From Clostridia bacterium (GTDB lineage Bacteria > Bacillota > Clostridia > Christensenellales > Borkfalkiaceae), in NCBI GenBank assembly GCA_017504795.1, contig JAFVQM010000001.1:1-37601 (forward strand): a stretch of DNA of 37,601 nt, read 5' to 3'. The position numbers and the translations under genes were made by a program. Shown here piece after piece: positions 15,615 to 22,096 of the stretch (positions are counted from its first letter, which is position 1; every line of letters starts with the position of its first letter). The notes under the pieces were generated by a model, which was not told where the DNA came from, did no database searches, and saw only the letters and a list, made by a program, of their open reading frames with translations.

Positions 15615-16427
15615 TTATTTTTTATATTCGGAAGGCAAAATACCAAACTGTTTTTTGAAATATTTAGAATACGCCGTTGCACTTGAAAAGCCCACGTCGT
15701 ACGCTATTTGAGTAATCGTTTTACCGCCTTCTTCTAAAAATTTACGCGATTTTGATATCCTATACGAGTTTAGATACGACGAAAAACTCATACCGAAATT
15801 CTTTTTGAAGTTTCTACAAAAATAACTTTGATTAAAACCTAGCGCACTAGATAAATCGTTTGACGAAATTTGCTCGGCATAATGATTTTCAACGTAGTTT
15901 ATAACGTTAAAAACAAAGTCTTCATTTTTCGTAACAACGTTAGAGTTTACTATTAAATCGTTTTTAATAAGCGTTGAAAACACTAAGGTTATATAGGCGG
16001 GAACTTCCATTTGATACACCGCGTTCGGCGTTTCAGTTAAATTGTATATCCTTTCAAAATACTCGCTTAAAACGGGGTTATAAGGCGATTTTGCGGGTAT
16101 TACACGGCTAACCGTTGCTATTTCAGACGATAGGCTTTTAGATAGGTTTTTATCGTTTATAAGCGAAACGTCAAAACAAATGCATTTGTGCTCGTACCTA
16201 AGCGCTTTATCAAACACTACGCCATGAACTTGCATGGGGCTAATAAACACCAAGTCGCCTTCACAAACTCTATACTCTTCACCGCTAATTTTAACGGTTG
16301 AATTACCACTTATTATTTTTAATATTTCAAATTCTAAGTGGTTGTGAGTTTCGGTATTGCAGTTTTTACTATGGCTTATTGCAACGGGCAAACTCTTGTA
16401 TCTTAGCCTAAAAGAATTGTTAATCAT
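15615..16427 (-). CDS. AraC-family transcriptional regulator
   Basis: A 270-residue regulator. The N-terminal part is a cupin sensor: HNHLEFEIL (about 29-37), a GDLVFISPMQVHG turn (about 56-68). The C-terminal about 100 residues hold the two helix-turn-helix units of AraC/XylS proteins: ISSNDLSSALGFNQSYFCRN and ITQIAYDVGFSSATAYSKYF, ending GILPSEYKK. It starts 4 bases after the stop codon of the flavin reductase-rubredoxin gene and lacks its own ribosome site, so translation is probably coupled. The weak -35 in front of the next gene is typical for an AraC-activated target. The cupin sensor suggests a sugar ligand, unidentified. Confidence 0.9.
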   Translation of the reverse strand: MINNSFRLRYKSLPVAISHSKNCNTETHNHLEFEILKIISGNSTVKISGEEYRVCEGDLVFISPMQVHGVVFDKALRYEHKCICFDVSLINDKNLSKSLSSEIATVSRVIPAKSPYNPVLSEYFERIYNLTETPNAVYQMEVPAYITLVFSTLIKNDLIVNSNVVTKNEDFVFNVINYVENHYAEQISSNDLSSALGFNQSYFCRNFKKNFGMSFSSYLNSYRISKSRKFLEEGGKTITQIAYDVGFSSATAYSKYFKKQFGILPSEYKK

Positions 16428-16431
16428 TATA

Positions 16432-17040
16432 CTATGCCGTTACTTTTGTAAAATCGGATTTAGGATGATTACAAAGCGGGCAAGTAAAATCGTCAGGCAA
16501 TTCTTCAACTTCTTCTTCGTATCCGCAAATATTACATCTCCACACCGTTTTATTGACCTTTGCTTGCGGTTTAGGTTTAATGTTCTTGAAGTAATACGAA
16601 TACGTTGCAGACGGGGTTGAAGATATATCAAACTCGTCAGTCACTTCGGCGATAAATAAGGTGTGAGTTCCAAGGTTGATAGAATTAACTACCTTACAAC
16701 AAATTACGCTGTTTACACCTTCGGTTATATAATACACGCCGTTATTTGCCGTTTTGAAGGCGGAAAAAGTTTCAAACTTATCTACGTCACGTCCACTTTG
16801 AAAACCAAAGTGCTTAAACAAGTCGAACTTAGCGCTTTCAGATATTATTGAAACGTTAAACACACCGCTTTTTTTAATTTGGTCACACGTGTAGTTTTGA
16901 TTGTTAACTGCAAGCGTGATTTGGTTAGGCGTTGTGGTTACTTGCATAGCGGTATTAGTTATGCAACCGTTTTGTTTGTTATCGTCTTTACTGGTTACGA
17001 CGAATAAGCCGTAACTCAAATTTTTCATAGCGTTGCTCAT
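16432..17040 (-). CDS. Flavin reductase-rubredoxin fusion (high-molecular-weight rubredoxin type)
   Basis: A 202-residue two-domain redox protein. Residues 1-150 form an FMN-binding flavin reductase-like domain (YGLFVVTSKDD, QNGCITNT, GVFNVSIIS). The C-terminus is a rubredoxin with two Cys pairs, CNICGY and CPLCNHPKSDF, which bind one iron. The same arrangement is known from Moorella Hrb, which passes electrons from NADH to flavodiiron proteins in oxygen or NO defence. GGAGG lies 7 bases before the ATG and a near-consensus promoter precedes it. The co-transcribed gene is an AraC regulator, an unusual partner. Confidence 0.88.
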   Translation of the reverse strand: MSNAMKNLSYGLFVVTSKDDNKQNGCITNTAMQVTTTPNQITLAVNNQNYTCDQIKKSGVFNVSIISESAKFDLFKHFGFQSGRDVDKFETFSAFKTANNGVYYITEGVNSVICCKVVNSINLGTHTLFIAEVTDEFDISSTPSATYSYYFKNIKPKPQAKVNKTVWRCNICGYEEEVEELPDDFTCPLCNHPKSDFTKVTA

Positions 17041-17058
17041 AGAAAATCCTCCTACTAA

Positions 17059-17086
17059 ATTTTATCATAAAAAATAATCTTGTCAA
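17059..17086 (-). promoter_or_regulatory. Promoter of the hrb-like/araC operon
   Basis: On the minus strand: perfect -35 TTGACA (17086-17081), 16-bp spacer, -10 TAAAAT (17064-17059). Confidence 0.85.
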
Positions 17087-17248
17087 TACAAATTAAAGTG
17101 AAAACTCAAACAATTAAGGCGTATCGTTAGCACTTAAACTTATTTTATTCGTCAATTAAACGATTTGCTAATTATTTTAATTGCGATATCGTTTATATGC
17201 GTATAATCAATACTCGAAAAAGTTGTTTTTTACACGGCAAATAATTAA

Positions 17249-17276
17249 AAATACCAACTCGTTTGAGTTGGTATTT
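17249..17276. terminator. Terminator of the M20 peptidase gene
   Basis: A 12-bp stem AAATACCAACTC / GAGTTGGTATTT with loop GTTT and T-rich flanks on both sides. The region between it and the promoter at 17086 holds no gene that I can see. Confidence 0.9.
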
Positions 17277-17280
17277 ATTT

Positions 17281-18423
17281 TTATAATTCGCTAGTTGCTA
17301 TTGCTAAAAGTTTTGCAGAGTGCGTTAGTGATTTAATTTCGGCGTATTCGTCTGGCGAGTGAATTTTTCCACCTATAACGCCCATGCATTCAATACAAGG
17401 TATGCCGTAAGAAGTTATATCCGCCGCATCAGACGCGCCTTTATTTTTAACAGGCTCTAACTCTTGCATTCCATTACGCTTATATATTGCGTTAATTTTA
17501 TCAAGCAAATCGTAATTTTTATCGCTTTTAACCATTGCAATTCTAAATCCCGTACGCTTAGCAACGGTTTTACAACCTTCAACGTAAACCTTGTTTGCTA
17601 AATCTTCGCAGAATTTAGTAATTTCATCAAGTTCATCAATGGTAGAAAATCTAAAATTTGCCTTAAATTCACAGTATCCGGGAACGGTGTTGGATACCGT
17701 GCCACCACTTATAACGCCAACGCTACACGTAATGCCGTCGTCTTGCTTGTACTTTTCAAGTTCTAATATTTTATAACACGCTTCGCGTATAGCACTCGCG
17801 CCCATAGTTGCACATCTTGACGAGTGCGCCTCAATACCCGTAATTTCAAACGTGTAAGTCGTAACGCCCTTTCTTTCCATACAAGCCTTGCCGTACGCCA
17901 TACCTTCTAGATTGAAAAACGCAACCGCGTCTTTTGCTCTTTCGCCTATATATTTAATGCAACCTTTTTGGCTCATGCTATGCTCTTCGTCAGTTTGAAG
18001 AAGAAGTTGTAACGGGCGCTTTGTATAACCACATTTTATAAGTGCGTCAATCGCGAGCATACCTGCAACTACACCGCCTTTACAGTCGGTAACGCCAGGG
18101 CCGTAAATTTTATCTCCTTCAATTTTAACGGGCGGATATCCAAACGCGCCGATAGGGTGCACGGTATCTAAATGCCCTGAAAAACTAATAGGTCTTTCGT
18201 TGCTGTCTTGGTTTGCAGTTATAACTACAACGTCACCAGCAAATTCAAAGGGTTGAACTTCTACCTTGTACCCCCTATCCTTTGCCATTTTTGCAAAGTA
18301 GGAACTAACTCTGTCAACACCCTCTTTATACCTCGTTGGGCTTTCGATATTGCAAACGTCTTCCCAAACTTTAATGTATTCTTGCTCTAAACTATCAATA
18401 ACTTCAAATAATTTATCTCTCAT
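17281..18423 (-). CDS. M20-family metallopeptidase (ArgE/DapE/CPG2-like)
   Basis: A 380-residue zinc-dependent amidohydrolase or dipeptidase. Di-metal motifs are present: SGHLDTVHP (His-x-Asp), GPGVTDCKGG (bridging Asp), TDEEHSM (catalytic Glu pair), NLEGM, and the C-terminal HSPDEYAE His. The lid domain has GIEAHSSRCATMGASA. The family removes acyl groups or amino acids from N-acyl amino acids and small peptides; the substrate is not evident. The start at 18423 gives the normal N-terminus MRDKLFEVID. No ribosome site is present and the -10 ends 10 bases before ATG, so the mRNA is probably leaderless. A longer frame to 18486 would span the promoter. Confidence 0.88.
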   Translation of the reverse strand: MRDKLFEVIDSLEQEYIKVWEDVCNIESPTRYKEGVDRVSSYFAKMAKDRGYKVEVQPFEFAGDVVVITANQDSNERPISFSGHLDTVHPIGAFGYPPVKIEGDKIYGPGVTDCKGGVVAGMLAIDALIKCGYTKRPLQLLLQTDEEHSMSQKGCIKYIGERAKDAVAFFNLEGMAYGKACMERKGVTTYTFEITGIEAHSSRCATMGASAIREACYKILELEKYKQDDGITCSVGVISGGTVSNTVPGYCEFKANFRFSTIDELDEITKFCEDLANKVYVEGCKTVAKRTGFRIAMVKSDKNYDLLDKINAIYKRNGMQELEPVKNKGASDAADITSYGIPCIECMGVIGGKIHSPDEYAEIKSLTHSAKLLAIATSEL

Positions 18424-18433
18424 AATGTATACA

Positions 18434-18462
18434 ATTATAATACGGCTTTTTAGAAAATGCAA
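18434..18462 (-). promoter_or_regulatory. Promoter of the M20 peptidase, near-leaderless
   Basis: On the minus strand: -35 TTGCAT (18462-18457), 17-bp spacer, -10 TATAAT (18439-18434). The predicted start point is 2-4 bases before the ATG. Confidence 0.7.
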
Positions 18463-18582
18463 TTGAAATCTAAATTTTTTAATCAAATAATTATAAAATT
18501 ATAAAAGGGTTGCCGTCCACGGCGAGTGATGAACCGTAGGTTCAAATTCTGTCACGTTAAAACAATTTTTATATTAATAAAA

Positions 18583-18610
18583 AAAAGAACAAGTCGTAAC
18601 TTGTTCTTTT
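18583..18610 (-). terminator. Terminator behind the truncated tRNA-Pro
   Basis: The stem AAAAGAACAAGT / ACTTGTTCTTTT with a 4-nt loop and a T8 run on the minus strand. It is a duplicate of the one at 18987-19014. Confidence 0.85.
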
Positions 18611-18655
18611 GGTCGGAGTGACAGGATTTGAACCTGCGGCCTCAACGTCCCGAAC
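18610..18655 (-). pseudogene. Truncated tRNA-Pro (3' half only)
   Basis: The minus strand carries the anticodon loop, variable loop, T arm, acceptor 3' strand and CCA of tRNA-Pro, identical to the intact gene at 19014-19089. The 5' half is replaced by unrelated sequence. Tyrosine integrases often recombine at the anticodon loop and leave such 3' halves. Confidence 0.85.
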
Positions 18656-18721
18656 ACCGTCGTAATTTTCAATTAACGTCAACCCTTAACAAGTTAAGGG
18701 TAAGACTTTATTTCAATTACT

Positions 18722-18776
18722 CCTTTTTCCCAAAAATTTTTTTATTCTAAAAATATTTTTGAGAACCCTATATTAT
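18722..18776 (+). repeat. Structured hairpin element, copy 1
   Basis: CCTTTTTCCCAAAAAT followed by a long AT hairpin (CAAAAAT...ATTTTTG) and GAGAACCCTA. The same order, with a different inner helix, occurs on the minus strand near 37528-37475. Confidence 0.55.
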
Positions 18777-18822
18777 TTAGCGCGCGACTTATCGGGGCGT
18801 TTTAAGCAAACTTTGTCAAACC

Positions 18823-18858
18823 AAAAAAAGCAAGGTGATAAAACACCTTGCTTTTTTT
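18823..18858 (-). terminator. Terminator behind tRNA-Pro acceptor relic
   Basis: The stem GCAAGGTG / CACCTTGC flanked by A7 and T7; directly after a CCA end on the minus strand. Confidence 0.8.
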
Positions 18859-18873
18859 GGTCGGAGTGACAGG
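18858..18873 (-). pseudogene. tRNA-Pro acceptor-end relic
   Basis: Sixteen bases (CCTGTCACTCCGACCA on the minus strand) match the end of tRNA-Pro. The T loop is replaced by a GGGGAATCCCC palindrome. Confidence 0.65.
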
Positions 18874-18907
18874 GGATTCCCCTGCTAGGGGAAATGTCCG
18901 CAAGGAC

Positions 18908-19059
18908 AAAAGGGTTGCCGTCCACGGCGAGTGATGAACCGTAGGTTCAAATTCTTTCACGTCAAAATAATTTTTATATCAATAAAAAAAGAACAAGTCA
19001 TAACTTGTTCTTTTGGTCGGAGTGACAGGATTTGAACCTGCGGCCTCAACGTCCCGAAC
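18908..19059. repeat. 152-bp direct repeat, copy 2 (with intact tRNA-Pro)
   Basis: The partner of 18503-18655, offset by 405 bases. In this copy the tRNA sequence continues into the complete gene. Confidence 0.85.
18987..19014 (-). terminator. Terminator of tRNA-Pro
   Basis: The stem AAAAGAACAAGT / ACTTGTTCTTTT with loop CATA and T7 on the minus strand, directly after the CCA. Confidence 0.92.
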
Positions 19060-19089
19060 GTCGCGCGCTACCAGCTGCGCTACACCCCG
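19014..19089 (-). tRNA. tRNA-Pro (anticodon CGG)
   Basis: A 76-nt tRNA with encoded CCA. The acceptor CGGGGTG pairs with CACTCCG, the discriminator is A, the anticodon arm CGACG-TTCGGGA-CGTTG gives CGG, and the T arm is GCAGG-TTCAAAT-CCTGT. A 3' half of the same gene is duplicated 405 bases away. Confidence 0.95.
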
Positions 19090-19166
19090 ATACGAGTGTT
19101 ATTGTAACACAATTTTTATAAAAACGCTACTTTTTTTATATACTTTTTCAAAATTAGTTTTTAACC

Positions 19167-19200
19167 AAAAAAGCAAGGCCGTATTAAACCTTGCTTTTTT
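19167..19200 (-). terminator. Terminator of the aromatic operon
   Basis: The 12-bp stem AAAAAAGCAAGG / CCTTGCTTTTTT with a 10-nt loop lies 13 bases after the stop codon of the last operon gene. Confidence 0.9.
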
Positions 19201-19213
19201 ACTTTTAATTTAA

Positions 19214-20464
19214 TTAAAGCCCGATAAACGCACCGTTAGATTTTAATACGGTTTGTAGTTTTTTAACGTCTATCTCACGAACGGACGATTTATTTTTAAC
19301 CGCTAACCCTATTGCCGTGCCTGCGGCTTCGCCGATATTGCAAACTGTACTCATAACCCTATAAGACGCTTGCGCTCCATGGTCTGACGATATACACCTA
19401 CCCGCAACCAACATATTTTCTACCGTTTTTGGTATTAAACTGCGATATGGTATAGTGTAAAATTTACCTTCTGGAAAATAGTAATGGCTAGTTCCTGAAC
19501 CTTCTGGGTTATGAATATCTATATCGTAATTACAAGCGGTAATAGCATCTTCAAAAATTGTAAAATTCCTACAATCTTTTTCAGTTAAAACGTAATCTCC
19601 CACTATTTGACGACTTTCACGTACACCTATCTCGTGCGCGGTCATCATTAAAAAGGCATTTTCAAACCCGCAGGCATGCTCTTTCATAAAGTCAAAAATC
19701 TCTTTAACTTGCTTACGCGCAATAATTTCCGCTTGGGTTACTTCAACTGCGTCAATAGGGCTAAATTTAACAACTCGCGTAGTATTGAAATTCAACACGT
19801 TAGGTATAGGCGTTTTGAACACTAAAATATCTTCACGCGGGTTGATAAACTTTCCTTCGTTAAACGCCTTAGTATACGCCTTAGAAAGATTATCCCGCCC
19901 TTTCATAAAACGCTCAACGTCAACGTTGCCAACTCTGAAACAAAGTGTCATCGGTTGGCAAAGGTTATCCCCTTCACGACCTAAAACGGTAGGAACGCCT
20001 GCTAAACTTGCAAGCATAGCGTCACCTGTTGCATCAATAAAATAATCGCCTTCTACCGTTACTTGACCACCCTTAGTTGCAAATGTTACAGATTTAATTT
20101 TACCGTTAACGTTTTCAACGCTTGATAGGTATGAATTAAACATAATATCAACGTCTGCATCAATCATCATGTCGTTGATTAAAAACTTTAAGTCTTCTTC
20201 TAAAAAACCCATACCTTTTATAGAACCGCGCTCTTTAAGTTTTTTATGAATTTCAAGGAAAATACCTTGCGATAAAAGAAGATATTCTTCGCCTATTTTA
20301 GTGCAAAACGGCATAAACGGATTAACTAAACTATTGACCGACGCACCGCCAAAACAGTTAGATTTGTCAACAATTAAAGTTTTTGCGCCAGACCTTGCAG
20401 ATGCAAGCGCTGAACCTATCCCTGCAAAGCCACCGCCTACGACAACAACATCATACCTTTTCAT
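19214..20464 (-). CDS. FAD-dependent oxidoreductase (FAD_oxidored family)
   Basis: A 416-residue flavoprotein. It has the N-terminal dinucleotide fold VVVGGGFAGIGSALASARSG with VDK at the end of strand 2, FGGASVNS after it, IDATGDAML (about 145-153) and the C-terminal FAD loop ENMLVAGRCISSDHGAQAS. It belongs to the FAD-dependent oxidoreductase group that in Clostridia and Bacteroidetes is often found with carbohydrate genes; the electron acceptor and substrate are unknown. The start has AAAGGAG 7 bases upstream and lies 5 bases after aroQ, making it the last gene of the aromatic operon. Nothing in aromatic biosynthesis obviously needs it, so the link may be positional only. Confidence 0.85.
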   Translation of the reverse strand: MKRYDVVVVGGGFAGIGSALASARSGAKTLIVDKSNCFGGASVNSLVNPFMPFCTKIGEEYLLLSQGIFLEIHKKLKERGSIKGMGFLEEDLKFLINDMMIDADVDIMFNSYLSSVENVNGKIKSVTFATKGGQVTVEGDYFIDATGDAMLASLAGVPTVLGREGDNLCQPMTLCFRVGNVDVERFMKGRDNLSKAYTKAFNEGKFINPREDILVFKTPIPNVLNFNTTRVVKFSPIDAVEVTQAEIIARKQVKEIFDFMKEHACGFENAFLMMTAHEIGVRESRQIVGDYVLTEKDCRNFTIFEDAITACNYDIDIHNPEGSGTSHYYFPEGKFYTIPYRSLIPKTVENMLVAGRCISSDHGAQASYRVMSTVCNIGEAAGTAIGLAVKNKSSVREIDVKKLQTVLKSNGAFIGL

Positions 20465-20469
20465 AAAGA

Positions 20470-20898
20470 TTAACTCCTTTGCGCAAAGTATTCAACGGCT
20501 TCCTTATACCCGTCAAACCCCTTGCCTACTATCGTTTTTTCAGCGTACTTAGATACGTAACTTAACTTTCTAAAATCTTCTCTTCCGTTTATATCGGTTA
20601 AATGAACTTCAACCGTGAGTAGTCCTACCGATTTGAGCGCGTCAAGTATCGCTATGCTCGTGTGCGTATATGCACCTGCGTTTATGATAATACCGTCGTA
20701 CTTTTTATACGCTTGCTGTATAAGATACACTAATCTTCCTTCATAGTTTGACTGCAAAACGTCAACCTTAACGCCGTTATCTTTGCCCGCTTGCTTGATA
20801 AACTTTACAAGCGCTTTATAGTCCTTTTTGCCGTAAAGTTCGGGCTCGCGAACTCCTAACATATTAAGATTAGGTCCATTTAGAACGAGTAGTTTCAT
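20470..20898 (-). CDS. aroQ: Type II 3-dehydroquinate dehydratase
   Basis: A 142-residue type II enzyme that dehydrates 3-dehydroquinate to 3-dehydroshikimate in the shikimate pathway; members form dodecamers. The signature NGPNLNMLGVREPELYG (8-24) includes the catalytic Tyr22 loop; IINAGAYTHTSIAILDAL (about 71-88) and VEVHLTDINGREDFR (about 97-111) provide the other active-site residues. The usual His in 'SNHEG' is Tyr here (SNYEG), and 'HISN' is HLTD, so it is somewhat divergent. It overlaps the aroE-aroK gene by 29 bases, implying coupled translation. Confidence 0.93.
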   Translation of the reverse strand: MKLLVLNGPNLNMLGVREPELYGKKDYKALVKFIKQAGKDNGVKVDVLQSNYEGRLVYLIQQAYKKYDGIIINAGAYTHTSIAILDALKSVGLLTVEVHLTDINGREDFRKLSYVSKYAEKTIVGKGFDGYKEAVEYFAQRS

Positions 20899-22096
20899 AT
20901 CCTTTAATACTCTCCTTTATAGTAGTTTCTATATCGCCGTTATTGTCAATACAAATATCGGCGGTTTCGTATAGCGGTTTTCTCTCTTCAAAAAGTTTTT
21001 TAGCGCCTAGTTTTTGCGAAAGCGGTCTACCCTTGCTTTCAAGTAACGCTAAATCTCTTTTTATATATATCGTAACCGAATTAAGTGACAAAAGCCTTCT
21101 ATTTTCTTCGCTTAAAATTGCGCCACCGCCAAGCGATATCACCGCACCCGTTTTAAGTAGAACGGTTTTTAGCGTTTGAGTTTCAATTTTTCTAAACTCT
21201 AACTCACCGCTTTCGGTAATGATTTTAGACGGGGTTTTCCCAGTAATTTTCGTGATTTCATCATCTAAATCGACAAACTCTTTCCCTAAACTTTTTGCAA
21301 GTTTTTTACCTATCGTGGACTTGCCACACCCCGGCATACCCGTAAGCGCGATATTTAGTTTACTTTCGCTTATTTTAGAAATGATATTTTCAGTTTCCGT
21401 TTCGGTATGCGTCTTAGAAAGCCAAATATCTTGTGCTAAAAGCGCTTGTTCAACGAGCATAGGTAAGCCGTTTGAACTCTTTATATTAAGCCTATTTGCA
21501 GTTTTTATAAGCAAGGTTTTTTGCGGGTTGTAAATTAGGTCGAAAACGAATTCTAAACTTGAAAACTTTTGCAAATCTACGGGGCAATCGTCAATTAGCG
21601 GATACATACCTACGGGAGTTGCGTTTATAATTACTTGCGCGTTTATATCGTAGCAGTTTTGGTAATTTATTTCGCCCGCTCGACTAACGAAAAAGTATTT
21701 TGCGCCCTGCTTTTTACAAACGTATTCTACCGCCTTACTAGCACCGCCCGTACCTAAAATTAAAACCGTTTTACCGTTTAACGACACACCTTTTCGTTTA
21801 AGGGTATAAAGTATTCCGCCAACGTCGGTATTATACCCTAAAAGTTTGCCGTTTTTATTAAGAACGGTATTTACTGCGCCCATTTCTTTGGCTTCAACGG
21901 AAACTTCGTGCAAAAAGGGCAAAACGTCCTTTTTATACGGAATAGTTACGTTATAGCCGTGATACGACGAGTTTTCAATAAAATCTCCAACACCGCAACG
22001 AACGATTTCTTTTAAGGTATAATCAAGCCCGCAAAGGCTATGAATTTCTTTTGAGTAACTGTGCGAAAGTTTTTCGCCTATCAAACAAAATTTCAT
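20870..22096 (-). CDS. aroE-aroK: Bifunctional shikimate dehydrogenase-shikimate kinase (AroE-AroK fusion)
   Basis: A 408-residue fusion of two consecutive-step enzymes. Residues 1 to about 240 are AroE (NADPH reduction of 3-dehydroshikimate): SHSYSKEIH, NVTIPYKK with the catalytic Lys, GAVNTV, GYNTD, the nucleotide loop GTGGASKAV and INATPVGMYP. After a Thr/Glu-rich linker (THTETETEN), residues about 247-408 are AroK (ATP-dependent phosphorylation of shikimate): Walker A GMPGCGKST, DLDDEI, GELEFRKIE, SLGGGAIL and the lid KGRPL. All catalytic motifs of both halves are intact. Starts with a 4-base ATGA overlap with pheA. Confidence 0.95.
   Translation of the reverse strand: MKFCLIGEKLSHSYSKEIHSLCGLDYTLKEIVRCGVGDFIENSSYHGYNVTIPYKKDVLPFLHEVSVEAKEMGAVNTVLNKNGKLLGYNTDVGGILYTLKRKGVSLNGKTVLILGTGGASKAVEYVCKKQGAKYFFVSRAGEINYQNCYDINAQVIINATPVGMYPLIDDCPVDLQKFSSLEFVFDLIYNPQKTLLIKTANRLNIKSSNGLPMLVEQALLAQDIWLSKTHTETETENIISKISESKLNIALTGMPGCGKSTIGKKLAKSLGKEFVDLDDEITKITGKTPSKIITESGELEFRKIETQTLKTVLLKTGAVISLGGGAILSEENRRLLSLNSVTIYIKRDLALLESKGRPLSQKLGAKKLFEERKPLYETADICIDNNGDIETTIKESIKGYETTRSKWT

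Larger units (their letters stand above)
18503..18655. repeat. 152-bp direct repeat, copy 1 (with tRNA-Pro 3' half)
   Basis: About 95% identical to 18908-19059. It contains small palindromes (GCCG/CGGC, GAACC/GGTTC), a terminator hairpin (18583-18610) and the 3' half of tRNA-Pro on the minus strand (18610-18655). Homology to the intact copy stops exactly in the anticodon loop, after GTTCGGGA on the tRNA strand. Confidence 0.85.
18656..18907. other. Non-coding region between tRNA-Pro repeats
   Basis: No gene is seen. It holds a CCCTTAA/TTAAGGG hairpin (about 18684-18701), the hairpin element shared with the right edge (18722-18776), an inverted tRNA-Pro-like D/anticodon fragment (TAGCGCGCGAC at 18778-18788 and following), a terminator (18823-18858), a tRNA-Pro acceptor end (18858-18873) and several short palindromes (GGGGATTCCCC, GTCCGCAAGGAC). 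Confidence 0.65.

Noticed and set aside
19013-19213. Plus-strand frame of 66 codons beginning MVGVTGFEPAASTS
   Set aside because: It is the antisense translation of tRNA-Pro; this type of frame is a well-known annotation artefact.
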